From the NCBI RefSeq assembly GCF_015670405.1, contig NZ_JADPBQ010000001.1:157594-221593 (forward strand): a DNA stretch of 64,000 bases, in the 5' to 3' direction. Positions 36,220 through 45,292 of the stretch are shown here, one piece after another (position 1 is the first letter of the stretch; every line of letters begins with the position of its first letter). The notes under the pieces were generated by a model. It saw only the letters and a list, made by a program, of their open reading frames with translations. It was not told where the DNA came from and did not search any database. The stretch comes from Clostridium sp. 1001271B_151109_B4 (GTDB lineage Bacteria; Bacillota; Clostridia; Clostridiales; Clostridiaceae). The translations under genes and the position numbers were made by a program.

Positions 36220-36670
36220 TTATATTACCTCCTAAATCCTTTTCACTAATTACTTCTATAGATGCTTCTTTCAAAATTTTTGCTGTAATCCCCATTCCAG
36301 ATATTTTAGTGCCATTAAAGTTTCCGTCATATATGTAATTAACGCCACAAGAAGGGCTTCCTTCTTTTAATATTGCTCTTTTTATATTTAATTTCTTAGC
36401 AATATTTAATACTTCTTGTGCACCTTTAATAAATTCTTTACTAACATTATCTCCATTTTTATTTATAATAGTAATGTCTTTCTGTGAGTTTTCTTTAGAA
36501 TAATTTATTATCTCACTTGGAATACGAGGTGTAGGTAATCCCCCTAACTGTTCAGGACAGACTAATATTGCTTTTCCTGAAGCAAATAACTTATCGCATA
36601 TTTCATTATAATTATTAGCACCATTATATTTACAATTAACACCACATAAACATGCGCTTATTAGATACAT
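36206..36670 (-). CDS. DUF523 family protein
   Basis: This 154-residue protein matches DUF523: it opens with MYLISACLCGVNCKYNG, followed by VCPEQLGGLPTPRIPSEI near residue 38 and LKEGSPSCGVNYIYDG near 105. The conserved cysteines at the start (CLCGVNC) and in PSCG may bind a metal or cluster. The family is common in bacteria and archaea, sometimes fused to DUF1722, and has no established role. AAGGAGGG precedes the ATG. It overlaps the next gene by 14 bases and lies downstream of mutS2. Confidence 0.87.
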   Translation of the reverse strand: MYLISACLCGVNCKYNGANNYNEICDKLFASGKAILVCPEQLGGLPTPRIPSEIINYSKENSQKDITIINKNGDNVSKEFIKGAQEVLNIAKKLNIKRAILKEGSPSCGVNYIYDGNFNGTKISGMGITAKILKEASIEVISEKDLGGNINGYI

Positions 36671-36747
36671 AAAATCCCTCCTTAGTCTGCTTTAATTATA
36701 GCATAATGAGGAGGGGTTTCAACTGAATTTACATTAATATTTTATCT

Positions 36748-39105
36748 CTATTTTAATTCAACAATAGTAACACCATCTCCACCTTCACCATATACACCAA
36801 GTCTATAAGATTTAACATGTGGATGTCTCTTTAACATATCATTAATAGCCTTTCTTAAGATACCAGTTCCTTTACCATGAACTATTGTTACTTCACCTAA
36901 GTTACCAAGATAAGCTTCATCTAAATATTTATCAGTTCTATAACAAGCTTCTTCAGAATCCATTCCTCTTAAATCGATTCTACTATCAACTGATTTCAAG
37001 TTTAACTTAACCTCTCTTTTTTTCTTTTCCTTTTTCTTAGGTTCTTCTGGTACTTTACGTAAATCTTTTAATTTTACATTGATTTTCATTATACCAGCTT
37101 CTACTTGTACTTCACCTTTATTATCAGGGGTGGATACTATAATAACTCTTTGATTTAATGAAGGTAAAAATGCTTCCATACCTAAATTAACCTTACTAAT
37201 AACTTCACCAGTATTTTCTCTTGATTTAAACATTGCAGCTTCTTTTTCTTCAAGACTAGTTTTTAATTTTCTTCTTTCTTCTTCTAATCTATTTCTTCCG
37301 CCTTCTGCAATTCCCATTTTTTCAAGTTCTCTCATAGCTTTAACTATTTCATCAGCTTCATCTTTTGCTCTAGAAACAATATCTTTGGCTTCTTGTCTTG
37401 CTTCATCATAAACCTTGTCTCTAACAGTATCTAATTTTTTTAATTTTTCTTCATATTTTGATTTTAATTTTTCAGCTTCTTCTTTTATATGTTTTGCTTC
37501 TCTAGCATCTCTATTAGCGATAATACTTTTTTCTTGTAGATCTCTAATTAAGTCTTCAAATTGTAAGTTTTCTTCAGACATAAAGTTTTTAGCATTAGCT
37601 ATTACATCGTCATTTAATCCTAATCTTTTTGAAATTTCAAATGCATTAGACTTACCTGGAACACCTATTAACAATCTATAAGTAGGTCTTAATGTTTCTA
37701 CATCAAATTCAACTGAAGCATTTTCAACACCAACTGTACGAAGTGCATATCCTTTTAATTCACTATAGTGAGTTGTAGCTATTATACGAGAACCTCTTTT
37801 AGTTAAAGTTTCAATAATTGCTACGGCTAAAGCAGCTCCTTCAGTTGGATCTGTACCAGAACCTAACTCATCGAATAATACTAAAGAATCAGAATTAGCA
37901 TAATCTAAAATTGACACAATATTTGTCATATGAGATGAAAAGGTAGATAATGATTGTTCTATACTTTGTTCATCACCTATATCAGCAAATATATCTTTAA
38001 AAAATCCAATTGCAGAACCATCTTTAGCTGGTATTAAAAGTCCACTTAATGCCATTAAATGTAATAAACCAACTGTCTTTAATGTAACAGTTTTACCACC
38101 TGTATTTGGTCCTGTTATCATTAAAGTTGTAAATTCATCACCTAAATAAATATCAGACGGAACTACAACCTTTGGATCTATTAAAGGATGTTTTCCACCA
38201 ATTATATCAAAACTTCTATCTGTTCTTACAGTTGGCTTAGTAGCATTTAAAGATGATGCATATTTACCCTTTGCAAATATAAAATCAAGTTCTCTTAATA
38301 TATCTGCATTACTTCTTAAAATATCGATATTATCGTATACTTTGGCAGAAAGTTCACTAAGTATTCTTTCGATTTCAGCTTTTTCTTTTAGCATTAATTC
38401 TTTTATTTCATTGTTTAAGTTTACCAAGCTAATTGGTTCGATAAATAAAGTAGCACCTGTTGAACTTTGGTCATGAACTAAGCCAGGAACAGCTCCCTTA
38501 TATTCAGCTTTAACAGGTATTACATATCTATCTCCTCTCATAGTGTAAAGAGAATCCTGTAAATACTTTGAATTACTTCTAACAATAGAATTAATCTTTT
38601 CTCTAACAGAAGAATTTTTTTCCTTCAAACTTCTTCTAATGTTATATAACGTACCACTTGCTTTGTCACTAATTTCTTCTTCAGAAATAATAGCAGTATC
38701 TATTTCTGATTCTAAGTTTTTTAATGGAACTAAAATATAAGCTAAGTCTTCAAGATTTTTATACCCAATCTCATCCTCTTTTCTAGCAACATATTCTTTA
38801 AATCTTCTTGAGCATCTAAGCATATTCCCTATTTTCATTAATTGCCCAGGATTAAGAGTTCCACCTTTGCCAGCTCTCTCTAGTTCCTCTTTAGTTTCAT
38901 GTAATCCTTCAAATGGAGGTGTTCCTTTGCGAATTAATATATCTAGAGCTTCATTAGTTTCTTCAAGTTTCTTTTCTACTTCAAAAACAGAATCATATGG
39001 TGTAAGGAAATCAATAAGTTCCTTACCACCACTAGTTACTGCATATCCTCTTAATTTATTTTTAATTTTATTAAATTCTAAAATTCTTAAAGTTCTTTCC
39101 TTCAT
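36748..39105 (-). CDS. mutS2: Endonuclease MutS2
   Basis: MutS2 is a MutS paralog without the mismatch-binding domain. It has been linked to suppression of recombination and to rescue of stalled or collided ribosomes. The 785-residue protein has a core/lever region (1-310), the ATPase with Walker A GPNTGGKTVT near 332 and LFDELGSGTDPTEGAA near 410, a long coiled coil (about 505-625) and a C-terminal Smr nuclease domain (about 705-785) with DLRGMDSEEA and VHGKGTGILR. AGGAG lies 5-8 bases before the ATG. It follows the small membrane protein and U32 genes closely, in an order familiar from clostridia. Confidence 0.96.
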   Translation of the reverse strand: MKERTLRILEFNKIKNKLRGYAVTSGGKELIDFLTPYDSVFEVEKKLEETNEALDILIRKGTPPFEGLHETKEELERAGKGGTLNPGQLMKIGNMLRCSRRFKEYVARKEDEIGYKNLEDLAYILVPLKNLESEIDTAIISEEEISDKASGTLYNIRRSLKEKNSSVREKINSIVRSNSKYLQDSLYTMRGDRYVIPVKAEYKGAVPGLVHDQSSTGATLFIEPISLVNLNNEIKELMLKEKAEIERILSELSAKVYDNIDILRSNADILRELDFIFAKGKYASSLNATKPTVRTDRSFDIIGGKHPLIDPKVVVPSDIYLGDEFTTLMITGPNTGGKTVTLKTVGLLHLMALSGLLIPAKDGSAIGFFKDIFADIGDEQSIEQSLSTFSSHMTNIVSILDYANSDSLVLFDELGSGTDPTEGAALAVAIIETLTKRGSRIIATTHYSELKGYALRTVGVENASVEFDVETLRPTYRLLIGVPGKSNAFEISKRLGLNDDVIANAKNFMSEENLQFEDLIRDLQEKSIIANRDAREAKHIKEEAEKLKSKYEEKLKKLDTVRDKVYDEARQEAKDIVSRAKDEADEIVKAMRELEKMGIAEGGRNRLEEERRKLKTSLEEKEAAMFKSRENTGEVISKVNLGMEAFLPSLNQRVIIVSTPDNKGEVQVEAGIMKINVKLKDLRKVPEEPKKKEKKKREVKLNLKSVDSRIDLRGMDSEEACYRTDKYLDEAYLGNLGEVTIVHGKGTGILRKAINDMLKRHPHVKSYRLGVYGEGGDGVTIVELK

Positions 39106-39125
39106 AAATTTCTCCTATACAAATG

Positions 39126-39461
39126 CTATTTTTTTAATTCTTTATTTAGCTTTTGATTATTAATAATTAATGATATTGTAACTATTGCACTTATAATTAA
39201 TAATGCAATATTAATTATATTTTCATGATTATGATTTTTACCAATAAATGATGAAATTAAAATTAGCATTTCACATACAGTAATAGCTAATAATATTATA
39301 CTTCTTTTCCAATTTGCCTTAACTTTTGCAGTAGTATTTATTTTTTCATTATAAGTTAAACTTTTAAACCAATCTGTTTTTAGAACAGAAGAAGAGCTTC
39401 GCATTTGGAAAACACCAAAAATAAATATAATAATTAGAAATACTATGTTCACTATTTTCAT
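39126..39461 (-). CDS. Small integral membrane protein
   Basis: This 111-residue protein has three hydrophobic helices (about 3-19, 52-69 and 81-102). A short basic loop KVKANWKRS stands before the second. It resembles no family I can name. Similar small membrane proteins occur upstream of mutS2 in related species, but I cannot confirm that here. AGGAGGG lies 5 bases before the ATG. It lies between the U32 gene (16 bases) and mutS2 (20 bases), so it belongs to the same transcript. Confidence 0.7.
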   Translation of the reverse strand: MKIVNIVFLIIIFIFGVFQMRSSSSVLKTDWFKSLTYNEKINTTAKVKANWKRSIILLAITVCEMLILISSFIGKNHNHENIINIALLIISAIVTISLIINNQKLNKELKK

Positions 39462-39477
39462 AATAACCCTCCTAAAT

Positions 39478-41838
39478 TTATTCTATACCCCTTCTAAATT
39501 GACCTTTTGTATAATTAGCTTTATCATATTCAGTTTTACCTAAATACATATTTAAAACATCTTTTACTTCATTATAAGTTTCATCCCTAAAATCAAATCT
39601 AAAAGTTTTTATTCCTATATCTTTTAAGTAATTAGCTTCATCAAATAAGTTTAAAGGTACAGGATTTAAAATGTAGCTTCTACAGAATAAATCTGTCATT
39701 ACTCTTAATCTTTCATTTACACGGTCTATTAAAGTGAATTTATCCCTAGTACAAATAGCATTGCAATCAACATTTGTTTTTCTCCCACCAAATGTACTTC
39801 CTATTGGACAATATTCACTTATCATCAATTCAGGTTTACCATAAATTACATAAGCATTATTACCTTTGTTTTTACGTAGTATTTCTTTAATTTCTCCTCT
39901 ATTAAGTTCCATACTTAAAGTTGGAATAGAAATCTCTGATTGATAAAATTCTAAGCTTTGTGTATTCATTATGTTAAGTTTATAATCACCTATAATTTGA
40001 AGAGAATTTCTATATAAATTTATTAATCCAACGTTAGAAGTTATTATTCCTTTTATATAAGGTTTAACTTTTTCTATAACACTACAAACTTTATTAAACT
40101 CACCTTTAATTATAGATGAAGTCTTTATATATAAGTTAATATTTCCATTGTACTTTTCAAATGTATCAATTATATCTGAAAATCTTAATGCATTTTCTTC
40201 TCTACTAAAAATATCAAAGGCAATATTATTTATATTACAATCTAGTAAGGCATTTAATTGATTCTTTGTAATACAGCTATAAAGTTCTTTTGGACCATCT
40301 ACTGTAGCTTTAGTTTTTTCAGATGAAGCTTCCTTTTTTATGGGACGTTTTCTTCTTGATTCTTTACAAATGCTTTTTATAAGGCTTTCTATAGAATCTC
40401 TTCTTAAATTATTTAAATCAGAAACTCTCATAAATCCATCTTCGAAATCTGTAAATTCAACAATATTTAATTTAAATGGTACATCACCTGATTTAATTAA
40501 TGCTTCTTTTATTCTCTCTTTATCTAAAGGACGCTTTTCAGCTTTTTGTACAACTCCACCAGTAAAGCAGTAATCTTTTCCTTTATATATTATATTTAAT
40601 TCTATAGGAGAACCTACAACAAATTTAACAGTCGCATTTAAAGATATTTTTTTAGCATATGGTTTAATATAATTTTCTAACTCATCAAAAAGCTCTTTAT
40701 TCAAACTTTTATACAACTGCTCACCATTTTTATAATTAATAGGGAAAAGTTTAACTATGTCTCCTCGTTTAGCATTACTTTGCTCTTTGCCATTAATTAA
40801 TATTTTACTTACAGTGAAGCCTTTATCTGCATGACGTATACCATCCCCTAAAGCAATATCTGCTTTAAGTTTAATTTCCCCATTTTTTTCTACTTGCCCT
40901 AGAGGTACACCTGTATTTTTTGGAGAATTAAAACTCATCATATCTTTGCCAGTATTGCTTTTTAAGTAAGCATTAGTAAAGCCACTTCTATTAAATAATT
41001 GTAATAACTGTCCTTTACCTTCTTGTTCATTATATTTTTTCTTTAATATAACTTTATCTACAGCTTTTCTGTAATTATCAACTACACCAGCTACATATTC
41101 TGGTCTTTTCATTCTTCCTTCTATCTTTAATGAGAAAGTACCAGTATCAACGATATCCTTAACATCTTCAATTGTGCACATATCTTTTGGACTAAGTAAA
41201 TATCCTCTTTGTTCACCTGACTTTTCACCTTGAAGTGTATATTCCATTCTACAAGGTTGAGCACATCTACCTCTATTTCCACTTCTTCCACCAATTATAG
41301 AGCTCATTAAGCATTGCCCTGAATAACTTATACAAATTGCACCATGTACAAACATTTCAGTTTCAATCATTAATTCCTTAGAAATATACTTAATTTCATC
41401 TAGAGACATTTCTCTTGATAAAACTACTCTGTGAAATCCCTTTTCCTTAAAGTAAATAGCCGCTTCACCATTATGTATAGTCATTTGAGTTGAAGCATGA
41501 ATTTCTAAATCATCATATTCTTCTTTTATTCTTTTAAATAGACCTAAGTCTTGAATTATTAATGCATCTGCACCTATTTCATAAAGATAACCTACATATC
41601 TAACGGCTTCATCAATTTCATTTTCTTTTAATATAGTGTTTAATGTAACATATATTTTTACTCCATAACTATGAGCATAATCAATTGCCTTTTTCATATT
41701 TTCGTTATCAAAATTTGAAGCATACGCTCTAGCTGAAAATTTATTTCCTCCTAGATACACTGCATCTGCACCTTTATTAATTGCTGCATATAAGCTTTCC
41801 ATACTTCCAGCAGGTGCTAAAACTTCAATTTTATTCAT
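39478..41838 (-). CDS. Peptidase U32 family protein with DUF3656 domain
   Basis: The 786-residue protein begins VLAPAGSMESLYAAINKGAD, as in the U32 group. The family signature ETEMFVHGAICISYSGQCLMS covers about residues 161-180 region, with further cysteines in NRGRCAQPC near 197. A DUF3656 (collagenase-like) domain follows at about 385-510. Members include RlhA, which is needed for hydroxylation of a 23S rRNA cytidine, and UbiU/V-type cluster proteins, so a role in oxygen-independent hydroxylation is more likely than proteolysis. The cysteines may bind an iron-sulfur cluster. AGGAG precedes the ATG. It lies between zapA and mutS2. Confidence 0.9.
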   Translation of the reverse strand: MNKIEVLAPAGSMESLYAAINKGADAVYLGGNKFSARAYASNFDNENMKKAIDYAHSYGVKIYVTLNTILKENEIDEAVRYVGYLYEIGADALIIQDLGLFKRIKEEYDDLEIHASTQMTIHNGEAAIYFKEKGFHRVVLSREMSLDEIKYISKELMIETEMFVHGAICISYSGQCLMSSIIGGRSGNRGRCAQPCRMEYTLQGEKSGEQRGYLLSPKDMCTIEDVKDIVDTGTFSLKIEGRMKRPEYVAGVVDNYRKAVDKVILKKKYNEQEGKGQLLQLFNRSGFTNAYLKSNTGKDMMSFNSPKNTGVPLGQVEKNGEIKLKADIALGDGIRHADKGFTVSKILINGKEQSNAKRGDIVKLFPINYKNGEQLYKSLNKELFDELENYIKPYAKKISLNATVKFVVGSPIELNIIYKGKDYCFTGGVVQKAEKRPLDKERIKEALIKSGDVPFKLNIVEFTDFEDGFMRVSDLNNLRRDSIESLIKSICKESRRKRPIKKEASSEKTKATVDGPKELYSCITKNQLNALLDCNINNIAFDIFSREENALRFSDIIDTFEKYNGNINLYIKTSSIIKGEFNKVCSVIEKVKPYIKGIITSNVGLINLYRNSLQIIGDYKLNIMNTQSLEFYQSEISIPTLSMELNRGEIKEILRKNKGNNAYVIYGKPELMISEYCPIGSTFGGRKTNVDCNAICTRDKFTLIDRVNERLRVMTDLFCRSYILNPVPLNLFDEANYLKDIGIKTFRFDFRDETYNEVKDVLNMYLGKTEYDKANYTKGQFRRGIE

Positions 41839-42007
41839 AAAAATCTCTCCTAAGTTTCAATAATAATGTTATCATTCGTAAAAATGAATTAGCAAAATAA
41901 ATTTATAAGTTTTATTTTACTATTCGCTCACTAAGTATTTACTATTCTCATACTTATAAAATAAACTACTTACTGTTATAACATAATTAAATATGTTTTT
42001 CTACATT

Positions 42008-42050
42008 AATTAAGATAAGCCTGCTCATGATTGAACAGACTTATCTTAAT
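42008..42050 (-). terminator. Hairpin at the end of zapA
   Basis: ATTAAGATAAGTCTG pairs with CAGGCTTATCTTAAT around TTCAATCATGAG. It overlaps the zapA stop codon. The T-run is poor, so termination may be partial. Confidence 0.55.
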
Positions 42051-43051
42051 AGTGGATTTTTCTCTCTTTTTTCAACCGCTAAATTGAATTGACTATCCAT
42101 TAACTTCTTTTCTAAATCTAATACTTTGTATTTGAAGTTTTGTAATTGGAAATTAATTTCCTTATTGCGAGATTTGAATAGCTCTTTTTTATTTAATGCA
42201 TCTTGCAAGTCATTTTCTAAAATAGAAATTTTATTTTCTAAAATATTTTTTTCTTCTAAGTTTTGTTTGATATTAAGTTCTTTAAACTCTTTAAGTTCAG
42301 CCTCTTTAAATTTAATACACTCATTTAAAGTTGATATATTTTCCTGTAGTTCTGCATTTTGATTAGTATAATCTTTAATTTTTAAATTGAAACTTTCTAT
42401 TTTTTCTTTTAAATCATCAATTTCATCGCTAAGCATAACATTTATTTTTTGAGTTTTTTGTAACTTATTTGAAAGTTCATCATACTCTTCTATAGCAACT
42501 CTACTATTTATTTCTTCTGTACAATTTTTAATGGTTGTTTCTAATTTTATGTTATCAGAACTTAATTTTTGAACTTCTTCATTTAAGGTATTATTTTCAA
42601 ATGTTAAATCATTATTTAATTTAGTTAATTCTTCGATTTTTTTCATTAATTCTGAATTAAGTGTCTTTATATCTTCGTGTTCTTTTAACTTTTCTTCCAT
42701 TTGGAATATCATTGAATTTAAGGAATCTACCTCGGCAGCTCTAGCTTTTGCAGTCTCATCTATCTCAACTTTTAATTCTCTTAAACGTTCTTTAAGTGTT
42801 AAATGACGTTCTTCAAGAGAATTTTTTTTCTTAGTTATATTTCCAATTTCTAAATCACATTTAAAAAGTTCATCTGCTATATTAACAGCAGTTAAAACAG
42901 CTGCAGAACTTGTACTAAGTTTTTTATTACTTCCAGAAATTTCTCTAATTTTAGTATCAACGTAAGCTGCAACGTCTAACAAATATTTTTCGTCTTCTTT
43001 TCCTCTTAAGTTGTATTCGACACCATTTATTATAACCGTTACCGTATTCAT
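42041..43051 (-). CDS. zapA: Cell division protein ZapA with long coiled coil
   Basis: ZapA binds FtsZ and stabilises the Z-ring. The first 85 residues form the ZapA domain: TVTVIINGVEYNLRGKEDEKY, then AAYVDTKIREI and AVNIADELFK. The rest, about 250 residues, is a coiled coil rich in Glu, Lys, Leu and Asn, far longer than the roughly 100-residue ZapA of E. coli. This long form is seen in clostridia. ATG at 43051 (336 residues) is used, with AGAGGTG just upstream. The ATG at 43084 adds residues that overlap that site. A divergent radical SAM gene lies upstream. Confidence 0.85.
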   Translation of the reverse strand: MNTVTVIINGVEYNLRGKEDEKYLLDVAAYVDTKIREISGSNKKLSTSSAAVLTAVNIADELFKCDLEIGNITKKKNSLEERHLTLKERLRELKVEIDETAKARAAEVDSLNSMIFQMEEKLKEHEDIKTLNSELMKKIEELTKLNNDLTFENNTLNEEVQKLSSDNIKLETTIKNCTEEINSRVAIEEYDELSNKLQKTQKINVMLSDEIDDLKEKIESFNLKIKDYTNQNAELQENISTLNECIKFKEAELKEFKELNIKQNLEEKNILENKISILENDLQDALNKKELFKSRNKEINFQLQNFKYKVLDLEKKLMDSQFNLAVEKREKNPLLR

Positions 43052-43239
43052 CTTACACCTCTCAACATTTTGATTATGAGTCAATTATACCACAAATAGC
43101 AGGAAATAACTATATAATACCTTAAATTGATTAATTCATTATAAATTGCTATACTTTTAATAACTATCTTTTCATTTTATGGTCGAAAGAGTTCATTAAC
43201 TGAATTAAAAACATGAATTTCACTTATGAGGTGTTAAAT

Positions 43240-44145
43240 ATGAATGATATAAATTTATTAAATAGTTGTAATTTATGTATTAGAAATTGCAAAGTAAATA
43301 GAAATCAAAATGTTATGGGAGTATGCAAAACATATAATAAAATTAAGATTGCACGAGCAGATTTGCATTTTTGGGAAGAACCTTGTATTTCAGGGGAAAA
43401 TGGATCTGGAGCAGTATTTTTTTCAAATTGCAATTTGAAATGTGTATTTTGTCAAAACTCTAAAATATCGCAAAATGGATATGGAAAGGAAATAACAATA
43501 GAGAGACTTTCAGAAATATTTTTAGAATTACAACACAAAGGGGCAAATAATATTAATTTAGTTACCCCAACCCATTATGTTCCTATGATTATTGAAGCTA
43601 TAAAAATTGCAAAAGCAAATGGTTTAATTTTGCCAATAGTTTATAATACTAATTCTATTGATAATATAGATACTATTAAATTGCTAGAGGGATATATTGA
43701 TATTTATTTACCTGATTTTAAATATTTTAATGATAAATACTCCTTGAAATATTCAAAAGTAAATAATTATTCAAAAAATGCTATTGAAATAATATTAGAA
43801 ATGGTTAGGCAAGTAGGTACTCCAGTATTTGATGATAATGGAATAATGAAAAAGGGGGTAATTGTAAGGCATTTAATGTTGCCAGGATTACTTTTTGATT
43901 CAAAAAAGATTTTAGATTTAATTTATAATACATTTGAAGATAAAGTGTATATTTCCTTGATGAATCAATATACTCCTCTATATAATGCAAAGGATTATCC
44001 TGAAATTAACAAATCAATAAATCCTAAGGTTTATGATTCTTTAATAAATTATGCACTATCTATTGGTGTTAAAAATGGGTTTATTCAAGATGCTGGAACT
44101 GATACAGAAGATTTTGTACCTGACTTTAACAATAAAGGTGTTTAA
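43240..44145 (+). CDS. Radical SAM protein, PflA-like
   Basis: The 301-residue protein has the radical SAM cluster motif CNLKCVFCQN near residue 71, preceded by a Cys-rich N-terminus (CNLCIRNCKVN and GVCKTYN) that resembles other uncharacterised PflA-like activating enzymes. Later conserved stretches are YNTNSIDN near 136 and DIYLPDFKYF near 158. It should cleave SAM to a 5'-deoxyadenosyl radical. Its substrate is unknown, and no glyceryl-radical enzyme gene is adjacent. ATG at 43240 is chosen because GAGGTG lies 6 bases upstream. The ATG at 43213 has no such site. Confidence 0.85.
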   Translation: MNDINLLNSCNLCIRNCKVNRNQNVMGVCKTYNKIKIARADLHFWEEPCISGENGSGAVFFSNCNLKCVFCQNSKISQNGYGKEITIERLSEIFLELQHKGANNINLVTPTHYVPMIIEAIKIAKANGLILPIVYNTNSIDNIDTIKLLEGYIDIYLPDFKYFNDKYSLKYSKVNNYSKNAIEIILEMVRQVGTPVFDDNGIMKKGVIVRHLMLPGLLFDSKKILDLIYNTFEDKVYISLMNQYTPLYNAKDYPEINKSINPKVYDSLINYALSIGVKNGFIQDAGTDTEDFVPDFNNKGV

Positions 44146-44167
44146 GGGATAGTATTAAACTATCCCT
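44146..44167. terminator. Bidirectional hairpin between converging genes
   Basis: AGGGATAGT and ACTATCCCT pair around ATTAA. It lies between the radical SAM gene (plus) and the hypothetical gene (minus). T-runs are weak. Confidence 0.6.
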
Positions 44168-44679
44168 ACTTTACTAACTACACCATCTATTATTTGTTTT
44201 CTTTTTTGATTTAAATAATCTCCGTAAAAATGTTCTTGCTCATTTAAATCAGTAATATTTTCTATATTATTTATACTAGATAATACTAATTTATTTATAT
44301 CAAGTCTATAAGTTTTAGTTATGCTTTCATAAATTTTATTATATTCTTCTATTCCCCTTGTCTTTTTGTACTTTCTAATTAATGAATCTAATGATGTATC
44401 ATATTTCTTTATTTTATAAACAATTGCATTTAATGTTGTTAGTTTATTTTTTAAGAAATGTTTTTCATAAGCTTGTTTAAATTGAATTAATTCATTAATT
44501 GTATATTCTGAATTATTAATAGTGAACTTTAAGATTTCTCCTGTAAAAGCCATATCCAAAATATTGTTTATAATTTCATCATTAGTTTTTTTATATAAAC
44601 TTTCATTTGCACCAACAATTTCAAGACCTTTTTTCAATTGATTAATTTTCTCATTTAATAAATTATCATTTATACTCAT
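44155..44679 (-). CDS. Hypothetical protein, mostly helical
   Basis: I do not recognise this 174-residue protein. It is soluble and predicted helical throughout, with a Lys-rich end (YLNQKRKQIIDGVVSKVGIV). Features include NNSEYTINELIQFKQAYEKH near residue 54 and IRKYKKTRGIEEYNKIYESI near 105. It has no cysteine, signal peptide or membrane helix. ATG at 44679 is chosen because GGAGGG lies 5 bases upstream. The ATG at 44694 overlaps that site. It converges with the radical SAM gene, whose end is 9 bases away. Confidence 0.65.
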   Translation of the reverse strand: MSINDNLLNEKINQLKKGLEIVGANESLYKKTNDEIINNILDMAFTGEILKFTINNSEYTINELIQFKQAYEKHFLKNKLTTLNAIVYKIKKYDTSLDSLIRKYKKTRGIEEYNKIYESITKTYRLDINKLVLSSINNIENITDLNEQEHFYGDYLNQKRKQIIDGVVSKVGIV

Positions 44680-44898
44680 GATATCCCTCCACATTATATT
44701 ACTATTTTCTTCTTAAGTTATGCACGTAAATGTATGCAAAGTTGATTATACAAGATAATAATAGGAGTTGTAAAATATATTTATGTAAATAATATAATTT
44801 CCTACTAAAAAGTATTATTAAATTCAGATGAAATTCCAATTTTATTTTTATGGATTTTGTCCTATAATATAGGCAAAAGGGTTAGGGAGGAATTAAAT

Positions 44899-45201
44899 AT
44901 GATTTTAAGATGTATAAATAATAATTTATGCGATAGTTTAACTTTAAACAAAGAATATTATGTTATTGAGGAGACTTCTGATTATTATGTAGTAATCGAT
45001 GATTCTCAAAATGAAACTACTTGTAAAAAATCTAGATTTACAATTGTTGAAGACAATGACTTATCTAAGAAATGTAAGGCAACTATTAATGAATTAGCCT
45101 ATCAATTAGATAATGAATTTAAAGACATAAAGAATTTTACAATTAGAAAAAATTCTAAAGGTGAAGTCAAGGAAATTAGTGTTAAATTTAAATATGAATA
45201 A
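44899..45201 (+). CDS. Small hypothetical protein
   Basis: This 100-residue protein starts MILRCINNNLCDSLTLNKEY, then YYVIEETSDYYVVIDDSQNE and CKKSRFTIVED, a pattern of short beta strands in the first 50 residues that resembles small SH3-like proteins of Firmicutes and their phages. The second half is helical and ends in a beta strand (GEVKEISVKFKYE). I cannot give a family name or role. ATG at 44899 is chosen because GGGAGG lies 7 bases upstream. An earlier in-frame ATG at 44857 has none. A strong bidirectional terminator follows. Confidence 0.7.
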   Translation: MILRCINNNLCDSLTLNKEYYVIEETSDYYVVIDDSQNETTCKKSRFTIVEDNDLSKKCKATINELAYQLDNEFKDIKNFTIRKNSKGEVKEISVKFKYE

Positions 45202-45202
45202 T

Positions 45203-45244
45203 AAAAAGAATGTTATTAGATTTATTTCTAATAACATTCTTTTT
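45203..45244. terminator. Strong bidirectional terminator
   Basis: AAAAAGAATGTTATTAGA and TCTAATAACATTCTTTTT form a perfect 18-bp stem around TTTATT. It serves the small plus-strand gene and, on the other strand, htpG ending at 45293. Confidence 0.9.
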
Positions 45245-45292
45245 CGTTGTTCAAGAGATATTACCAATATTGCCCAGGAAATTTTTCAAGAA

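Noticed and set aside
37415..37681. Plus-strand frame within mutS2
   Set aside because: Antisense shadow of a coiled-coil region, rich in Ser and Phe, without start signals.
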